Assembly (NCBI GenBank): GCA_950295325.1
Contig: OX485807.1
Coordinates: 41,198,440-41,262,439, forward strand
DNA length: 64,000 bases
Source: Polytrichum commune
Lineage: Eukaryota; Streptophyta; Polytrichopsida; Polytrichales; Polytrichaceae
Reading direction: 5' to 3'
Part shown: positions 47,104 through 59,092 of the stretch, piece by piece
How the letters are laid out: each line of letters starts with the position of its first letter
Position numbering within the stretch: position 1 is the stretch's first letter
Program-made: the position numbers and the translations under genes
Notes under the pieces: generated by a model
Database searches by the model: none
What the model was told of the DNA's origin: nothing
What the model saw: the letters and a program-made list of their open reading frames with translations, nothing else

Positions 47104-47718
47104 GCCTCGGGCTAGATCACATCTTCATTTGGCCAGGCCCTGCCCTTCCAACGCCTCCTTCACTGCCTAGTCTTCCTGCCTGCACATGCGTGGGAATCTA
47201 TGTCCTGGAAGAACCAGCGGTTAGTTGCAAATGAACCGGTTGAGTTCAAAAAATAACTAGTTGAGGTTCAAGACTTCAGGAGATTCACCGATCGTTTTAG
47301 AGGAATCCATAGAATATACCTCAAATGAATGGAAAAAAACCAAAAGATATCAACATGTAACCGGTTGGATTTAGGATCACTAGGATCTTGACCGACTATG
47401 CTCAAAAACTTCTCGGGACTGACCTAGTGGGAACTCTTCCTTGTTGGAAACCAATGTGGCAATACCCGGTCACTTGAATCATTAAGCGCCTGGTCACTTA
47501 AGCCATTCAACTCCTTTGGCATGTGAAGGAACACTGTTAATTAACTTGGGAATAATGAAAGTGATGTCAACTTGAATATTTGTAATGTTGACCGGGTATT
47601 GTCACATTGGTTCCCAACGAGGAGGAGTTCCCACGCATGTGTGGGCAGGAAGACTGGGCAGTGAAGGAGGCGGGGGAAGGGCGGGGCCGGCCGAATAAAG
47701 ATGTGATCTAGCCCGGGG
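47104..47718. repeat. Long-inverted-repeat unit, copy 1 (inner segment orientation A)
   Basis: Left arm GGGCTAGATCACATCTTCAT through GCCTCCTTCACTGCC to 47202, an inserted stretch of CCGGTT-rich repeat (about 47203-47423), then the arm continues at 47424-47471. Inner segment about 47472-47590, right arm about 47591-47718 ending ATGTGATCTAGCCCGGGG. The inner segment reads AACTTGGGAATAATGAAAGT. Confidence 0.8.
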
Positions 47719-47804
47719 CAAAATTACCCATCAATTGAGAGGAATCTATGGACTACGCCTCGTATTGATAAAGAGTGACCGACAGATCACAACATGTAAT
47801 TGGA

Positions 47805-48162
47805 TGCCCCAAGCTAGATCACATCTTCATCCGGCTAGGCCATGCCCCTCCCATGCCTCCTTCACTGCCCGATCTTCATGCCCGCACCTGCGTCGGAACT
47901 CTTCCCCGTTGGAAACTAATGCGACAAAACCCGGTCAAAATCACAAATATTCAAGTTGGCATCACTTTCATTATTCCCAAGTTAATTAATGGAGTTCCCT
48001 TCACGTGCCAAAGGAGCTCAATGACTTAAGTGACCGGGTATTGTCACATTGGTACCCAACGGGGAGGAGTTCCCACTCTGGTGCGGACAAGAAGACCGGA
48101 CAATGACAGAGGAGTGGGAGGGGCATGGCCCATCCGAATGAAGAGGTGATCTAGCCCGGGGG
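47805..48162. repeat. Long-inverted-repeat unit, copy 2 (inner segment orientation B)
   Basis: Arms of about 130 bases at 47805-47938 and 48034-48162 (AGCTAGATCACATCTTCATC and, in reverse complement, GGCTAGATCACCTCTTCATT) enclose an inner segment of about 95 bases reading ACTTTCATTATTCCCAAGTT, the reverse complement of copy 1. Outer flanks match copy 1 in the same orientation (AGGAATCTATGGACTA on both sides). Confidence 0.82.
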
Positions 48163-48349
48163 CAAAATTACCCATCCATTGAGAGGAATCTATGGACTAC
48201 ACCCCAAATCCATAAAGAGAAACCCAAGGATCACGAGATGCAACCGGAGGGACTTGGAAGCACGAGGATCTTGACCGATCATACCCAAAATCAATCCTCC
48301 CCGGGCACTGCCCACCAACCACTATTTCAATTTCCTTCCTCCTCCTTAA

Positions 48350-48620
48350 AATACAACAAAACACACATGGGCCTCCGACGAATAGCCTTATATATTCCGC
48401 CCCGTTTTCAACCACATGCCCTTTGTTTTTATAGTTGGTACCTCCACTAAGAAAAAACGCATGACACCATCACCATCATCACCATGTGCCTCGTGCCCGC
48501 AAATGCGATGTATAAAACATGCATACACCCCAACGAACCCTCGCTCTACCCTAAATTGATCCCATGGTGGGCATTAAGTCGAGGCATTTCTTATCCAATG
48601 GGATACTATATTACTATGGC
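48350..48620. repeat. Diverged unit of the ~420-bp repeat
   Basis: CAAAACACACATGGGCC, GAATAGCC, CCATGTGCCTCGTG, CTCGCTCTACC and CCCATGGTGGGCATTAAGTC follow the same order as in the units at 43919 and 46395, with many substitutions. Confidence 0.65.
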
Positions 48621-48931
48621 AAATTGAACAGAAACACCATGACTTGGGGCTCCCTTTTAGCCTCACACTATATATACCTAGTTGTAACTAAATTAAAAAT
48701 TGGTTGGAAACTAGTTTAGTAGATGTGAGCGAACGATGGCCGATAATCAGGAAATGTCATTTGGCTGCCTCTAATGCCCATGTGCCATGTGCCCATGTGC
48801 TATGTGTTTAGCGACTAGCTAGAGAGTAGCCACACTAAATATGATGTTGAGTGTCCTATGGTATGCTATGTCACTATGGTGGGTGACTTTGCGGAGGACG
48901 CCGCTTCTCATGAACAAGTCACCAAATGTTG

Positions 48932-48962
48932 TCATGGATGATGGATGGATGGATGGATGGAT
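48932..48962. repeat. (GGAT)n microsatellite
   Basis: ATGGATGGATGGATGGATGG forms about six GGAT units. Confidence 0.93.
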
Positions 48963-49134
48963 GAGTTCATCCATTTGCCCAAAACCCTACCTTCCCTTGT
49001 CAACAACTTGTGATGAAATATTCTCATGGGTGGTTGAGATTTGGAGGAAAACTCAACTTAGTAAGTGACAAGTGATTGCAACACCGTGAATCTATGATCC
49101 CCCGAAAATTACACCAAGGAATGACAAATAATGT

Positions 49135-49290
49135 TGGGTTAGCATTTAGTGTTGGTGACACTACACCACGGTTCACAATTAGTATTGAGCAAGACGGTTG
49201 GAATTGGTGACGCTAAATAGCATGTTTAGTGTGGTACAGTAAGTGGTACCTCGCTACACTAAGTGTTGTATTTAGTGTGGCTTACTATGT
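49135..49290. repeat. TTAGTGT-type dispersed repeat
   Basis: TTAGTGTTGGTGACAC, CAATTAGTATTGAGCAAGAC, GCATGTTTAGTGTGG, CACTAAGTGTTGTATTTAGT: short repeated TTAGTGT/ACACTAA blocks, inverted relative to 23295-23400. A short relative occurs at 2759-2785. Confidence 0.7.
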
Positions 49291-49903
49291 GGAATTAAGC
49301 AATGCCATGATTGTTTATTGTATATTTCATTTTATTTGCCAACAAAGGTTGAATTGGTTGGTTGGACGTAGAGAACATTAACATCTTTACTTGGTCCAAT
49401 GTACAATAATAGTACAAAGATATAGCATTGTGTAACTCCATATAGTAAGTGAAAGTAGATCTTATATTTTCTTACAAACAATGAACACCGTCTTTGAAGT
49501 ATTTTAAGTGGATTGCTTCCATGTGCCAACTGCTCTTGCAAAGCAACATACGCTTCGGAGTTATCTACAAGTATCTTTTTGGTTGACCACTCCCATGCGA
49601 AGTTTTTTTTTTTTTGAGGGGAAAGGGGGACAACTTATGACAAATTAACTTAGCCTTGTTGTCAAACATGCAAATTGGAATGTGATCATCGTTGCATTTA
49701 TCCACTTTCGAATGTTAAATGATTGGATTCATTGAACTTCATATGTGAATAGTCTTCAAAAAGGAATTAGATCCAAGAAAAACGAAAATTTTGATCAAGT
49801 TTTGATTACTAATAATGTGGCCCTATGGAGAAAAAAGTTTGGCTCAAATTGGTGGACAACAATCCCATGGGTTATCAATTCAAATCCGATAGCGAGTATC
49901 GTA

Positions 49904-50385
49904 GGGCCAACTTCACACATGAGACTGAGGGCCCGTGACTAGTACACTTCAAGCACTCTCATTGGTGCAAAAGGAGGAGCCGGTCCAAGTTGAGGGACCA
50001 ACGGAGCATGTGAATGCAAGATGGATGCAAAGTTTACATGGATTTCTACATGGCATCCAATGGATCGTATTTCATGCTCACAAGGACTATTCTCAAAACC
50101 ACCTATTGGAGGTAGGCCTAACACAAAACCAAGAGACCATGGCCCTCCAAAATCTCACAACCGTTGATTTATTCTATCTCATCATGTGTGAGGACCCGCA
50201 TCAATAGAAATCGATTGATATAGCATTCGGTTGAGGACCCGGTCACATATGACTTTACACTACACTTGAGGGCCCGTGACCACACTACATGATGTTGAAG
50301 GTGTCTTGGGACGGCCTTTGGATGCTTTCTTTTGGGCTCTCACAATTTCATCGTCAAGGCTCTTGGCTCATGTGTGAAGTGACCC
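49904..50385 (-). mobile_element. GGGCCACTTCACAC-family MITE, copy 5, full length
   Basis: In reverse orientation it runs from GGGCCAACTTCACACATGAG to CTCATGTGTGAAGTGACCC, 482 bases, with flanks GTA and TTA. The interior contains CCTAACACAAAACCAAGAGA and CTCATCATGTGTGAGGACCC as in copy 2. Confidence 0.83.
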
Positions 50386-52489
50386 TTAACGAGTGAATTG
50401 AAAAGAAGGTGAGTAAAAGTTAATATGTGAACGCGTCACATGGTGGTTTTGAAATCCCGGGTTCGAATCCCATCAAGTCCCCTTTCCACTTGCGTTTTAT
50501 GAGATGGACCCCATGTGCGGTATTTCAAAATCAAGGCATTCAAGGTAGGAGGTTGAGGAAGTACATCACATGTTACAATGGGCATGCTTGCTTTGCGTGA
50601 GTCGAGTCTACAAGTTGGAAAGGGGAACTACTCCCGTCTTTGAGTATATTGGTCATGTGGACTTGCTAGGCATGTTAGTTGACAAGGATAGCTTGTTTTG
50701 TAACAAGAAACTTGTGTGGCCCACTTTGCCGTTCCCGAAGACCATGTGAGATAATTGAAGGTATGGGTGGAGTGAACAAAAATCATTGAGTTCTAGCATA
50801 TTGGTCTATACCCACGTAGGCTAAGGTTTCGTGCCAACCACGTCGAGGAGTTTTGTGAAAGTTAACTTCTTATAGGTTTATGGTTACTTCATCCCAACTT
50901 AATCTCAATAAACTTATTATTTATTGGGTCAAAGTTGTTCGTATATACACATATTAAAAATAAAATAAAAAACGATCCAAGTTATAAGAAGTTCCCAACA
51001 TTTCACCTTCAATCTACATGGTTTTAACAAATCCTTGGCCATTCATGGATTGAAATAGAATAAATTGCATATTATTGTGAGACATCTATGAGAATTTGTT
51101 CAAAATTTGTTAAGCTTATTGGTTTTGGTCCAAACTTAACAAGTTTCATTCTCGTGATTTGCATTTGAATAGTAGGGATGTAGTAGGTTCCCGAGAACTA
51201 CCATTGAGGATACAATACGAACATGTCCCTCACAAGTTTTGTTAAAGTATTCCAACCAAGTCCCCCTAAATGTATCAAGGGCTTTAACCTTGAATGCAAG
51301 GGTTGACATGGCTAAAAATAAGATTCGTTGGGATTTACAATGTTTGCATGTGTTATCATCTCTGACATGGTAAGTGACACAAAACTTTAACCCTCATGTA
51401 ATATGGATACCGTAGTACCATAGCTGGTTCGTTCAAAAATAATTCTAAAAATAAAAAACGTAAAAATTATGAAATTATGAAGACAGAAAAACGAAAATAA
51501 AATTAATTAATTTTTGCAATCTTTTGGTGTTTCTAAGCCATTTAAGGTCATTTTTACTGATTTTTTTTGCTAAAAATGAAAATTGAGAAATTCAGTTTTT
51601 TGAGAGGCGAACCTTATTTTTTCAAAATAAATAAATATTCGTTCGCCAGGGGACGAACCAGCTATTGTGTTACGGTATTGGTTTCGAACCCGTGCAATGC
51701 ACATACTACACTCCACTTGTGGGGATGTACATGAGTTGAGTCCAACCTACAATTATCATAGAATGTACACGGCTTTTTGGCAAATGGGTCGTGTGTTAAT
51801 GGCCAACCCTTGGTTGTGGCCCTTGTCAAATGGTGAGTGATTTAAAACCAAGTTTCCTAGATCATTTTTTATTTTTATTTTTTGTTGAAAGCAAATGAAA
51901 TACTATTAGGTTGGGTTTATACTAGGGTTTACACCAAAGAAACTCCAAAACCGATCAATCCTTTTCGATGAGAGAATTTTTTCAAATCCAAGGAATTTAT
52001 ACTAAGGTCTGGACCCAAGGTATGGGAAAATGAAGCGGTACAAATGTGGTATCATATCCTGCCAAATCTTGTCAATCGTTAATGCCCACTAAAAAAATTA
52101 AAAAATTAAAAGTAAAAAAATAAACATTTTTCCTACTTTGAGAACCAACAATCTTCAAGCATGGATGCAATCTTGATTCCAAAACTAAGGTCAATTAAAC
52201 GGGTGTTATGAACCCCAAGGTTCTTGGATCCAAACCTTGATGTAGACCAACCAAGGCAAGAAACCTGCATTTTTGAGTTAGGTTGCCACGAATGTTACCT
52301 ATGGTATAAATGCATTAAATTATATCATAGAATGTGCATTGAATGGTCAAACCCCATAACAATCATTAGAGGCCCCAAACATGTCCTAAGGGGACCCCAC
52401 TTGGGATGGTAGAACTAGAAACCTATATGGTGTATTTAAGTAAATCTAGATATATATTTCAAAACCTATAAATTTTTGTTGATTCGATT
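50386..52489. other. Gene-free DNA
   Basis: No protein or RNA gene is recognised. GGGTTCGAATCCC at 50459-50471 resembles a tRNA B-box but has no matching tRNA body. Confidence 0.55.
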
Positions 52490-52800
52490 CTATCATAGGA
52501 TCCTACGATACACTTTTGAAATACCTCAAATTCATGGGAGATGTGTGAATCCTTAGAAATTATTTGGATTTGATGCTATTAAAATATAATTAAATAAAAT
52601 GGATATCTTATTTTGATGTTAAAATTATAAAAAATATTTTTTTGAATGTAAAAATACAATCAAAACAACTACTATAACACTATCATCGTCAACTATCCAT
52701 ATTTTATCAAAGGATCTTACCATACAATGGCAATGTAGGATCCTATGATAGAATTCAACATGTTATAATTTTAGACTTGGACTTAGTCTAGCTTCACTTG
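52490..52800. repeat. Dispersed repeat paired with 28555-28845
   Basis: Collinear with 28555-28845, including AATACAATCAAAACAACTAC and GGATCTTACCAT. No coding frame. Confidence 0.72.
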
Positions 52801-53384
52801 AATATGTGTTCTATGGGGGTCAAAGTTTTACTAGAACATCTTTACCGGCGAGGGCCCAATTCAAAATAAGGAAGCATATAACACTAGCCAATGTAAACCC
52901 ACCATGAGGTAAAGGATCCTAAAACCATCACCCCTCCAAAAAACCAAAAATCTTGCACAAATAAGTACATATTGATTATGAGAGTGTTAACCACCTAAAC
53001 ATTAGGATCCCCTAATGAGTTTGGGCAATCTACCAATGAGACTTTGAACGCTTATAACATTTTCACTTGAAATCCAAAGAAGTCACAAATCGATGTGTTG
53101 GAGTACTTTTCAATTGCTAATAATAAACACTTTAAACTTTCCCCAAGTCAGATAATAACAATTATACTCATAGCTTTAAAGCGACGGTTTTAGCACCCTC
53201 TACCTTAGTCAAGACCATGTTTAATATAAATGAGCATAAACAAATGGAAAGAAGTAGACTTGAAGTCTTGATACCCATAATACTGGAAGCACGACGATTT
53301 TGACGAGAACAGTCCAAGTACTATGTAGACTGTGACTTATTTGTCACATGGCTAATCCATAAAGACTTTCGTTCATTGATTTAT

Positions 53385-53750
53385 GCATGTATAGTAGAGG
53401 CCAATTTAATTCCTGATGAGGACCCTATTCACAATCTCTTAATCATGTTAGGATTGAATTTTGATCAGGTTGGAACCAATAGTGCTATGACACATGTCCT
53501 GGTTCTCAGTGTTAAAGTGAGGAGGAATGAGTGGTTATGGTAGACTTCAGACACTGGTAATATGTTTAGGCCAACTTTTGGCTTCAAAAATTCCCATTAA
53601 TTTCATTTGAAAAGAAAAAAAATTATAAAAAATTGGCAGTCCTCCTTATTTCTATCTTCCTACGCGGGAGAAATTTGCATCACCTTGTACTTCTCTAGAT
53701 ATGGCATAGAATCTCTTAAACGATCGGTTATGGGTGCCTCTACTCTAACA
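53385..53750. repeat. Segmental duplication, copy 2 (without the foldback MITE)
   Basis: Runs collinearly with 41145-41905 but lacks the 333-base insert, giving an approximate empty site near 53460-53480. No gene is evident in either copy. Confidence 0.72.
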
Positions 53751-53847
53751 CATTGCCTTTCACACCCCCCTCCCATAAAAAATCACAAGAAAGGAAGAAA
53801 GAAAAAAGAAGGAAAGAATGGGCCACACATGTTGGGACCCACACCAA

Positions 53848-53975
53848 GGGCTAGTTCACGTGGGTTCACGAGTCCTAAGTCACTTGAAGTCAATCCGTGC
53901 AATCTCAATTGTTGAGAGCATAGAAGTTGGAACTAGCACTTCACATGGGGTCCCAAGTCCTAAGTCCCAAGTATG
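53848..53975. repeat. Dispersed repeat paired with 58668-58790
   Basis: GGGCTAGTTCACGTGGGTTC, CAATCCGTGCAATCTCAATT and GTTGAGAGCATAGAAGTTGG match GGGTTGGTTCATATGGGTTC and TTGTGCAATCCCAATCGTTG downstream at 58668. It may be the end of a transposon, but no second terminus is clear. Confidence 0.62.
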
Positions 53976-54219
53976 ATATGGACACCTACATGGCAACACT
54001 TTTTGAAGGTGAGGCTTCACACTTGTGTTGAGAATCGGGTTGAGCAAAAAACCAGACCCAACTCCCAACACAAGTCCCACAAATACTATTGCAGAAAGTA
54101 ATTACGATCTGGCTTAAATGACAACTAACCACATTTGAATGGTTTCTTGAGGCTCAAACGTTGAGACTTTACCTCCATGTTGGGACTTGGGACTTGAGAC
54201 TCGAGACCCCAAGGTAATT

Positions 54220-57200
54220 GCAAGTTCATGCTTATCCATTCATTCAATCTTGTTGCGTACTAGTATGTAAGTTATTTTTACGTAAGGTTAGGAATACAAA
54301 GTTGACCGAACTCAAGGAGGGGAGGCACTCGGCAATCGGGAGTTGACCATATTTTCATGGGCATTAAATGTAGCTTCACGATCATCTAACCGTAAGTTAC
54401 TTGGGCATCTCTTTCTCTTTTTACCGGGAGACATTTCAAGCCTACATGACTTTGTCATGGTTTTTCAAGGGAAAATTGGCAACTCATTATAATAATACGT
54501 AGTAATAAGTTGCCATTTGTATTATTTTCCAAAGGGGCCCACATGGCCATCGACCCATGCTTGATAGCTAATAAAGGTGGGCCTGCAAGCCTAGCTAACT
54601 TGTGGCTTGCTCACCTATAAATTCGCGATTAGTTAGATGGGGCACGTGTGTTTGGGTATGACGTGATTCTCAAGCTCTATCCAAAATTCAAATAAAACTC
54701 AAACTCACACCAAGAATAGGTGCAGTAATTGGAGGGTGTTCTTGTGTATTACTAGCACTTTCTTGTATTAGCTTGGTGTTATAATAGGTCATTATGATTG
54801 CCTTGTTGAGCCCTAGACAATAGGCCACACGAGTCTAGCCATGAGGTCATATGGAGAATGTGGGAAGTGTCACATGTGTGGAATGCGAGCGAGCCCCCAC
54901 TTTGCCACCAAAGTAGCTTTCCAAAGGACTATTATAGTGAGAGAACGCACATTATTGTGAGAGGGACATGAAGAGATCCGAGCCGTCCATCTAAATTTCA
55001 ATCCAAATTATATTCCGGTTGCAACTTTTGGGGGGTCACATATATTCCGATTCTTTCATTGAGATTGAGAGATGATTATTGTATCTTATCTAGCTTGATG
55101 TCGGATTTATGAGTTACCTTGTGAGGAGGATCCGGAGTTACACGAAGTTCGCATTTTATGTATAAATATGTAGACATGATTGTAGGTAATTATGACATCG
55201 TAATCAACTCTAGAGTATCATTCTTCTTTGTTAAAGTGAGTGTCTTGGTCTTTGATCCGGCACGATGGTGGTGGCATGACAATGAAAACGTTAATATCCT
55301 TCAAGTAAATTCCTATGTTTGGGAGGCCACTTTCATGAAAGGAATTCTTCAAGAACATGGTGAAGGGAAATGAAGGAACAATTGCATGAAGGCTCATTGA
55401 GTAGTGAGTGTAGAGTTCAAGTAACCTTGGCACATGATATTATGTGGATCTCGTTAGCTTAAAGAAACCAATTGATTGCAAGGGGAAGAGACGACGCCAA
55501 CTTTAGAGTTGGCATGAGTGAGGGACGCTTCAACTTAATCATATCCGCAAGATCATATGTGAACCCGATATAAGTTTATGGAGCAGCCACAATCAACCAC
55601 ATTCAGCCACATTGCACTCTTGAAGAGTATCCCTTCATGCAATGCGACCATACCTAAGTGAATGACGACATATGTGGAAGTCATGTTGTTGAGCATGCCG
55701 TTGGTAACGGTTAAAAACCTGCATCTCTCATTAGATGCAAGATGCAAAATGCCATCAATAGAATGTAAGTGAGGGAGAAAATAATCCAATTGGAATGAAG
55801 CCAATGCCTATGCTCATTAAGACAAACTCACCAATGTATGCATGAGGTTGAAGGCAAACACCTAGAAACGATATGTTTATGTCTAGAAGGTCACCAAAAC
55901 TTGTGGAGTTTGTCTTCAACAATTAAATTGAAGGGGGGGGGGGTTGAGGAAGCAACTAGCATTAATTGTGTGGAAGTTGCAACCACAATTTTGACACACC
56001 ACAACCACTATGTGCCAAAGGGACCAAATATATTTTGATTCCTTGCAACGTATATTGACTAAGACATTGCAATCATGTTCATTCTCCACTAGCTTACCGA
56101 CTCCTTTATCCAATTGGAAGGTGTAATCTAACTTGGCAAAATATTAATATATATTCAATTTGTCCTCTACCCATTTGAACCCCAAAATACAAGGATAAGT
56201 ATTGTCGTTGGAGAAAGAAATGAGTTAGTTTTACATTATTTGTAACCTTAACAACGCACACTATAAAAGAAGCTGCAATAACCCAAATGGACGTATAGCA
56301 TTACTTGTTATTAAAGGAGAGAGTCGTGAATGTTTAATGCGTTCACCTTCACCTCCTTACCAATTTGAATTGCATACAATCCCACTAGCCATAAGACACA
56401 AATCATCAATCAATGAATGCAAAGAAAATACCAACACACAATCATTACCGTGAATACTAAGAGGATATATAACGCAATAGAGGAGGTTGATTTCTTAACT
56501 TGCCAACTTCCGATTTCCACATCCTTGATACCAAGCTTTTATTGTGACTCCACAAAGGATATGCAATTATCATGCTACCAATTCAACATTGATTTGATGG
56601 AGTGCATACCTTTATAGAAAATAAACACCCCTTTGAACTTGTGCAAACCCAAAAGCATCACTTCTCTTATGTGAATTGCATCTTGTTCCACCACATGCTT
56701 TAGTGTTGCACATCAAGGATGGACCCTCAAAAATTGAGAGAATTTGAATTTCAACAAGGTTTTCTATGCTTTGGTGATAATGTTCTTGGTTTCTATAAAT
56801 ATTAAGAGATTCAAAATTTTGCCTCATTTAGAGTTTGAACCCCATTTTCAATTGTTGGTAAATTTTGAGCTACAAACTTTGCTTTTAGGAGCATATGAAT
56901 GAGGTGCCAATTTAATAATCTTCAACATAACCCATATGTGCCCATAAAAATCATCAAGGCTTTTACTTTGGTAAACTATTCCAAGTTATGACCTCTTTTT
57001 CATTTGATTCCAAAAGTCTAGCTAAGTAACTTAGAAGAGCAACCCAAAAGCGACTCCTTAAAAATTAATTAAATCGGTCAATTACAAGTTTGGTCCCAAC
57101 CTAGTGTCCACCCATCTAAAACACCAATATTATAATAATGACACATCATTGTTAATTAAATTGTGTCTAGTTAGAATAAGCGTTGATATGCACCAAAATG

Positions 57201-57360
57201 GGAGATCTTCTTACTTCTATCTACAATAAATGATCATAACACCTTACAAGCCCCTTTATCCAAAGGCCTTCTGATTATTGTGTGGATGGTCATACACTCC
57301 ACCCCAAAATTAATGTTTTAGCCATTTCATGTTTGGTTTTCAAAGAGTTAGATTAGTCTA
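54220..57360. other. Gene-free DNA
   Basis: Only short ORFs without motifs. A 10-base G run lies at 55933-55942. No duplicated blocks were found by eye. Confidence 0.5.
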
Positions 57361-57699
57361 CAATGGTAGAAAACTATGCCCCAAAAAACCATAGCTAAAA
57401 GTCGCAGCCCAAATTGGCTGCGGTTCTTTTGACTAGCCTGATATGCAGTCGCTATATAACTACAGATATTTTTCTTCTCTTTTTGCGACTGCAATTATAA
57501 GAAATTTGGGGCATGTAGTATACCGTTGGAAAGATATTTTCAGGAACTTTCCAACGGTATATTACACGCTCCAAAATTCCCAAAATTTCAGTCGATGAAC
57601 CATAAAAACAAATATGCAGTCGTTTAGCGACTTCAGATGGTCAAAAGAATCACAGCCGATTTCGGCTGCAGTTCTTTTTGACATAGTTTTCTACTAGTG
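57361..57699. mobile_element. Foldback MITE with CACTAGTAG-type ends, copy 3
   Basis: Left end CAATGGTAGAAAACTATGCC, right end CACTAGTAGAAAACTATGTC in reverse complement. The central stem ATACCGTTGGAAAG / CTTTCCAACGGTAT is intact. Non-coding, about 339 bases. Confidence 0.82.
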
Positions 57700-58667
57700 T
57701 TAATTGTACAATAAGAGGAAAATGATGTTAAATGTATCATTGTTAAAAACATGAGGCCCACCTATTGTCTTTGAAGCCAAAACCATCACAAACCATGCTT
57801 GTGCATATGACTGCCCAAATGTTAATATACTTTATACGGGATGGGGCAAACATCATGGCTAGTTACTCCAAATAGCTCTCAAATATCATACGGAATTGGA
57901 AAAGAATTTATTTTTTATTTTTTTATTTTACCAACAAAAAAATTTCTCGTACATGTCTGACACAAACAATCCTTGTTACCCCACATCTCACCATTACAAG
58001 TTCTAAGTGTTGGGTCCATTAACTTTGTGCTTATAAAACTCCAATTGTAGATGTAAGTATCTTGACATTTCCATTTTTCCAAACGAATGGATAGTCATGG
58101 GGTTTCTATTAATACCCAAATTACCATCATTTTATCAATCAATATAGCCCATGGCAACCATATGTAGAACATTTGTGACATGTTTGGTCTCAAGATTTGG
58201 GGTTTTATGCTTTGGAGACAAATATTACTTGGAGACGACGATACGCCCTCAAAAGTGAACACCATAGGGTAACATGAAAAATGGTGAAGTATATGATTTT
58301 TGGATGTGTTTTATGGGTCTTGTTATTTTAAAGGGGATAGAATTCCAAACTAGGATTTGATGTGATGATGATGTTGGGGGATCCAAGTGTCTTTGGCTGT
58401 TTTCCTCATATTCTCCATGAAAGTGAAGGTCTTTATAAGACGAAGGCTCAACCCCCCGCATTGCCTCATTAACTAACTGGTATGGAAATGATTGATTCAA
58501 ATAAGAATTTTAGGGTATAGTTCAATCCTCGATAAATGTATTTATGTTGCCTACACTCTTCTTTAAAATGCATAGAAGTAAAAAATAAATAAAAATCCTT
58601 GTAAGGAGGGGGATAAAAATGACCTGTAAAGTAAATTACCTCCACTGAGTACCCGTTGATTGCTATG

Positions 58668-58790
58668 GTATGCTAAGGGTTGGTTCATATGGGTTCCAAG
58701 TCCTAAGTTCCGAGTCAATCGAGGTCAATTTGTGCAATCCCAATCGTTGAGAGCATGGAAGTTGGGACTTACTACTTCACAGGGGTGTAG
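58668..58790. repeat. Dispersed repeat paired with 53848-53975
   Basis: Same order of blocks as 53848-53975. TAA precedes GGGTTGG, as in the Harbinger-like MITEs of this window, but the other end was not found. Confidence 0.58.
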
Positions 58791-59048
58791 CCGGTCAGGT
58801 GGCCACTCTCCATCCAAAGAGCCCAGCATGTTTTGTCGGCAAGGATTGATGCCCCTGACCGGTATAGTTTTCACCCTGCTTGGCTAATAGCCCCTGCCCG
58901 GACATAATTGTTTTGAAAAACATAAGGACTTGCTTTCTCAACATTAAACACAAGTATTGAATATACTCAATAAACACATAAGTAAACATATAATCCCTGT
59001 CATATATATTAGTATATACATGAATAAATAAATGAGTACGTAAATGAA

Positions 59049-59092
59049 CATGCACGCACGCGCGCACACACACACACACACATATATATATA
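59049..59092. repeat. Compound (CG)(CA)n(TA)n microsatellite
   Basis: ACGCACGCGCGCACACACAC continues into CACACATATATATATATA. Confidence 0.94.

Noticed and set aside
50440-50485. tRNA gene or SINE suggested by GGGTTCGAATCCC
   Set aside because: The B-box-like core is perfect, but no A-box, cloverleaf or matching acceptor stem is found upstream. A SINE tail is also absent.
51680-51700. B-box-like GGTTTCGAACCCG
   Set aside because: Short self-complementary sequence with no tRNA structure around it.
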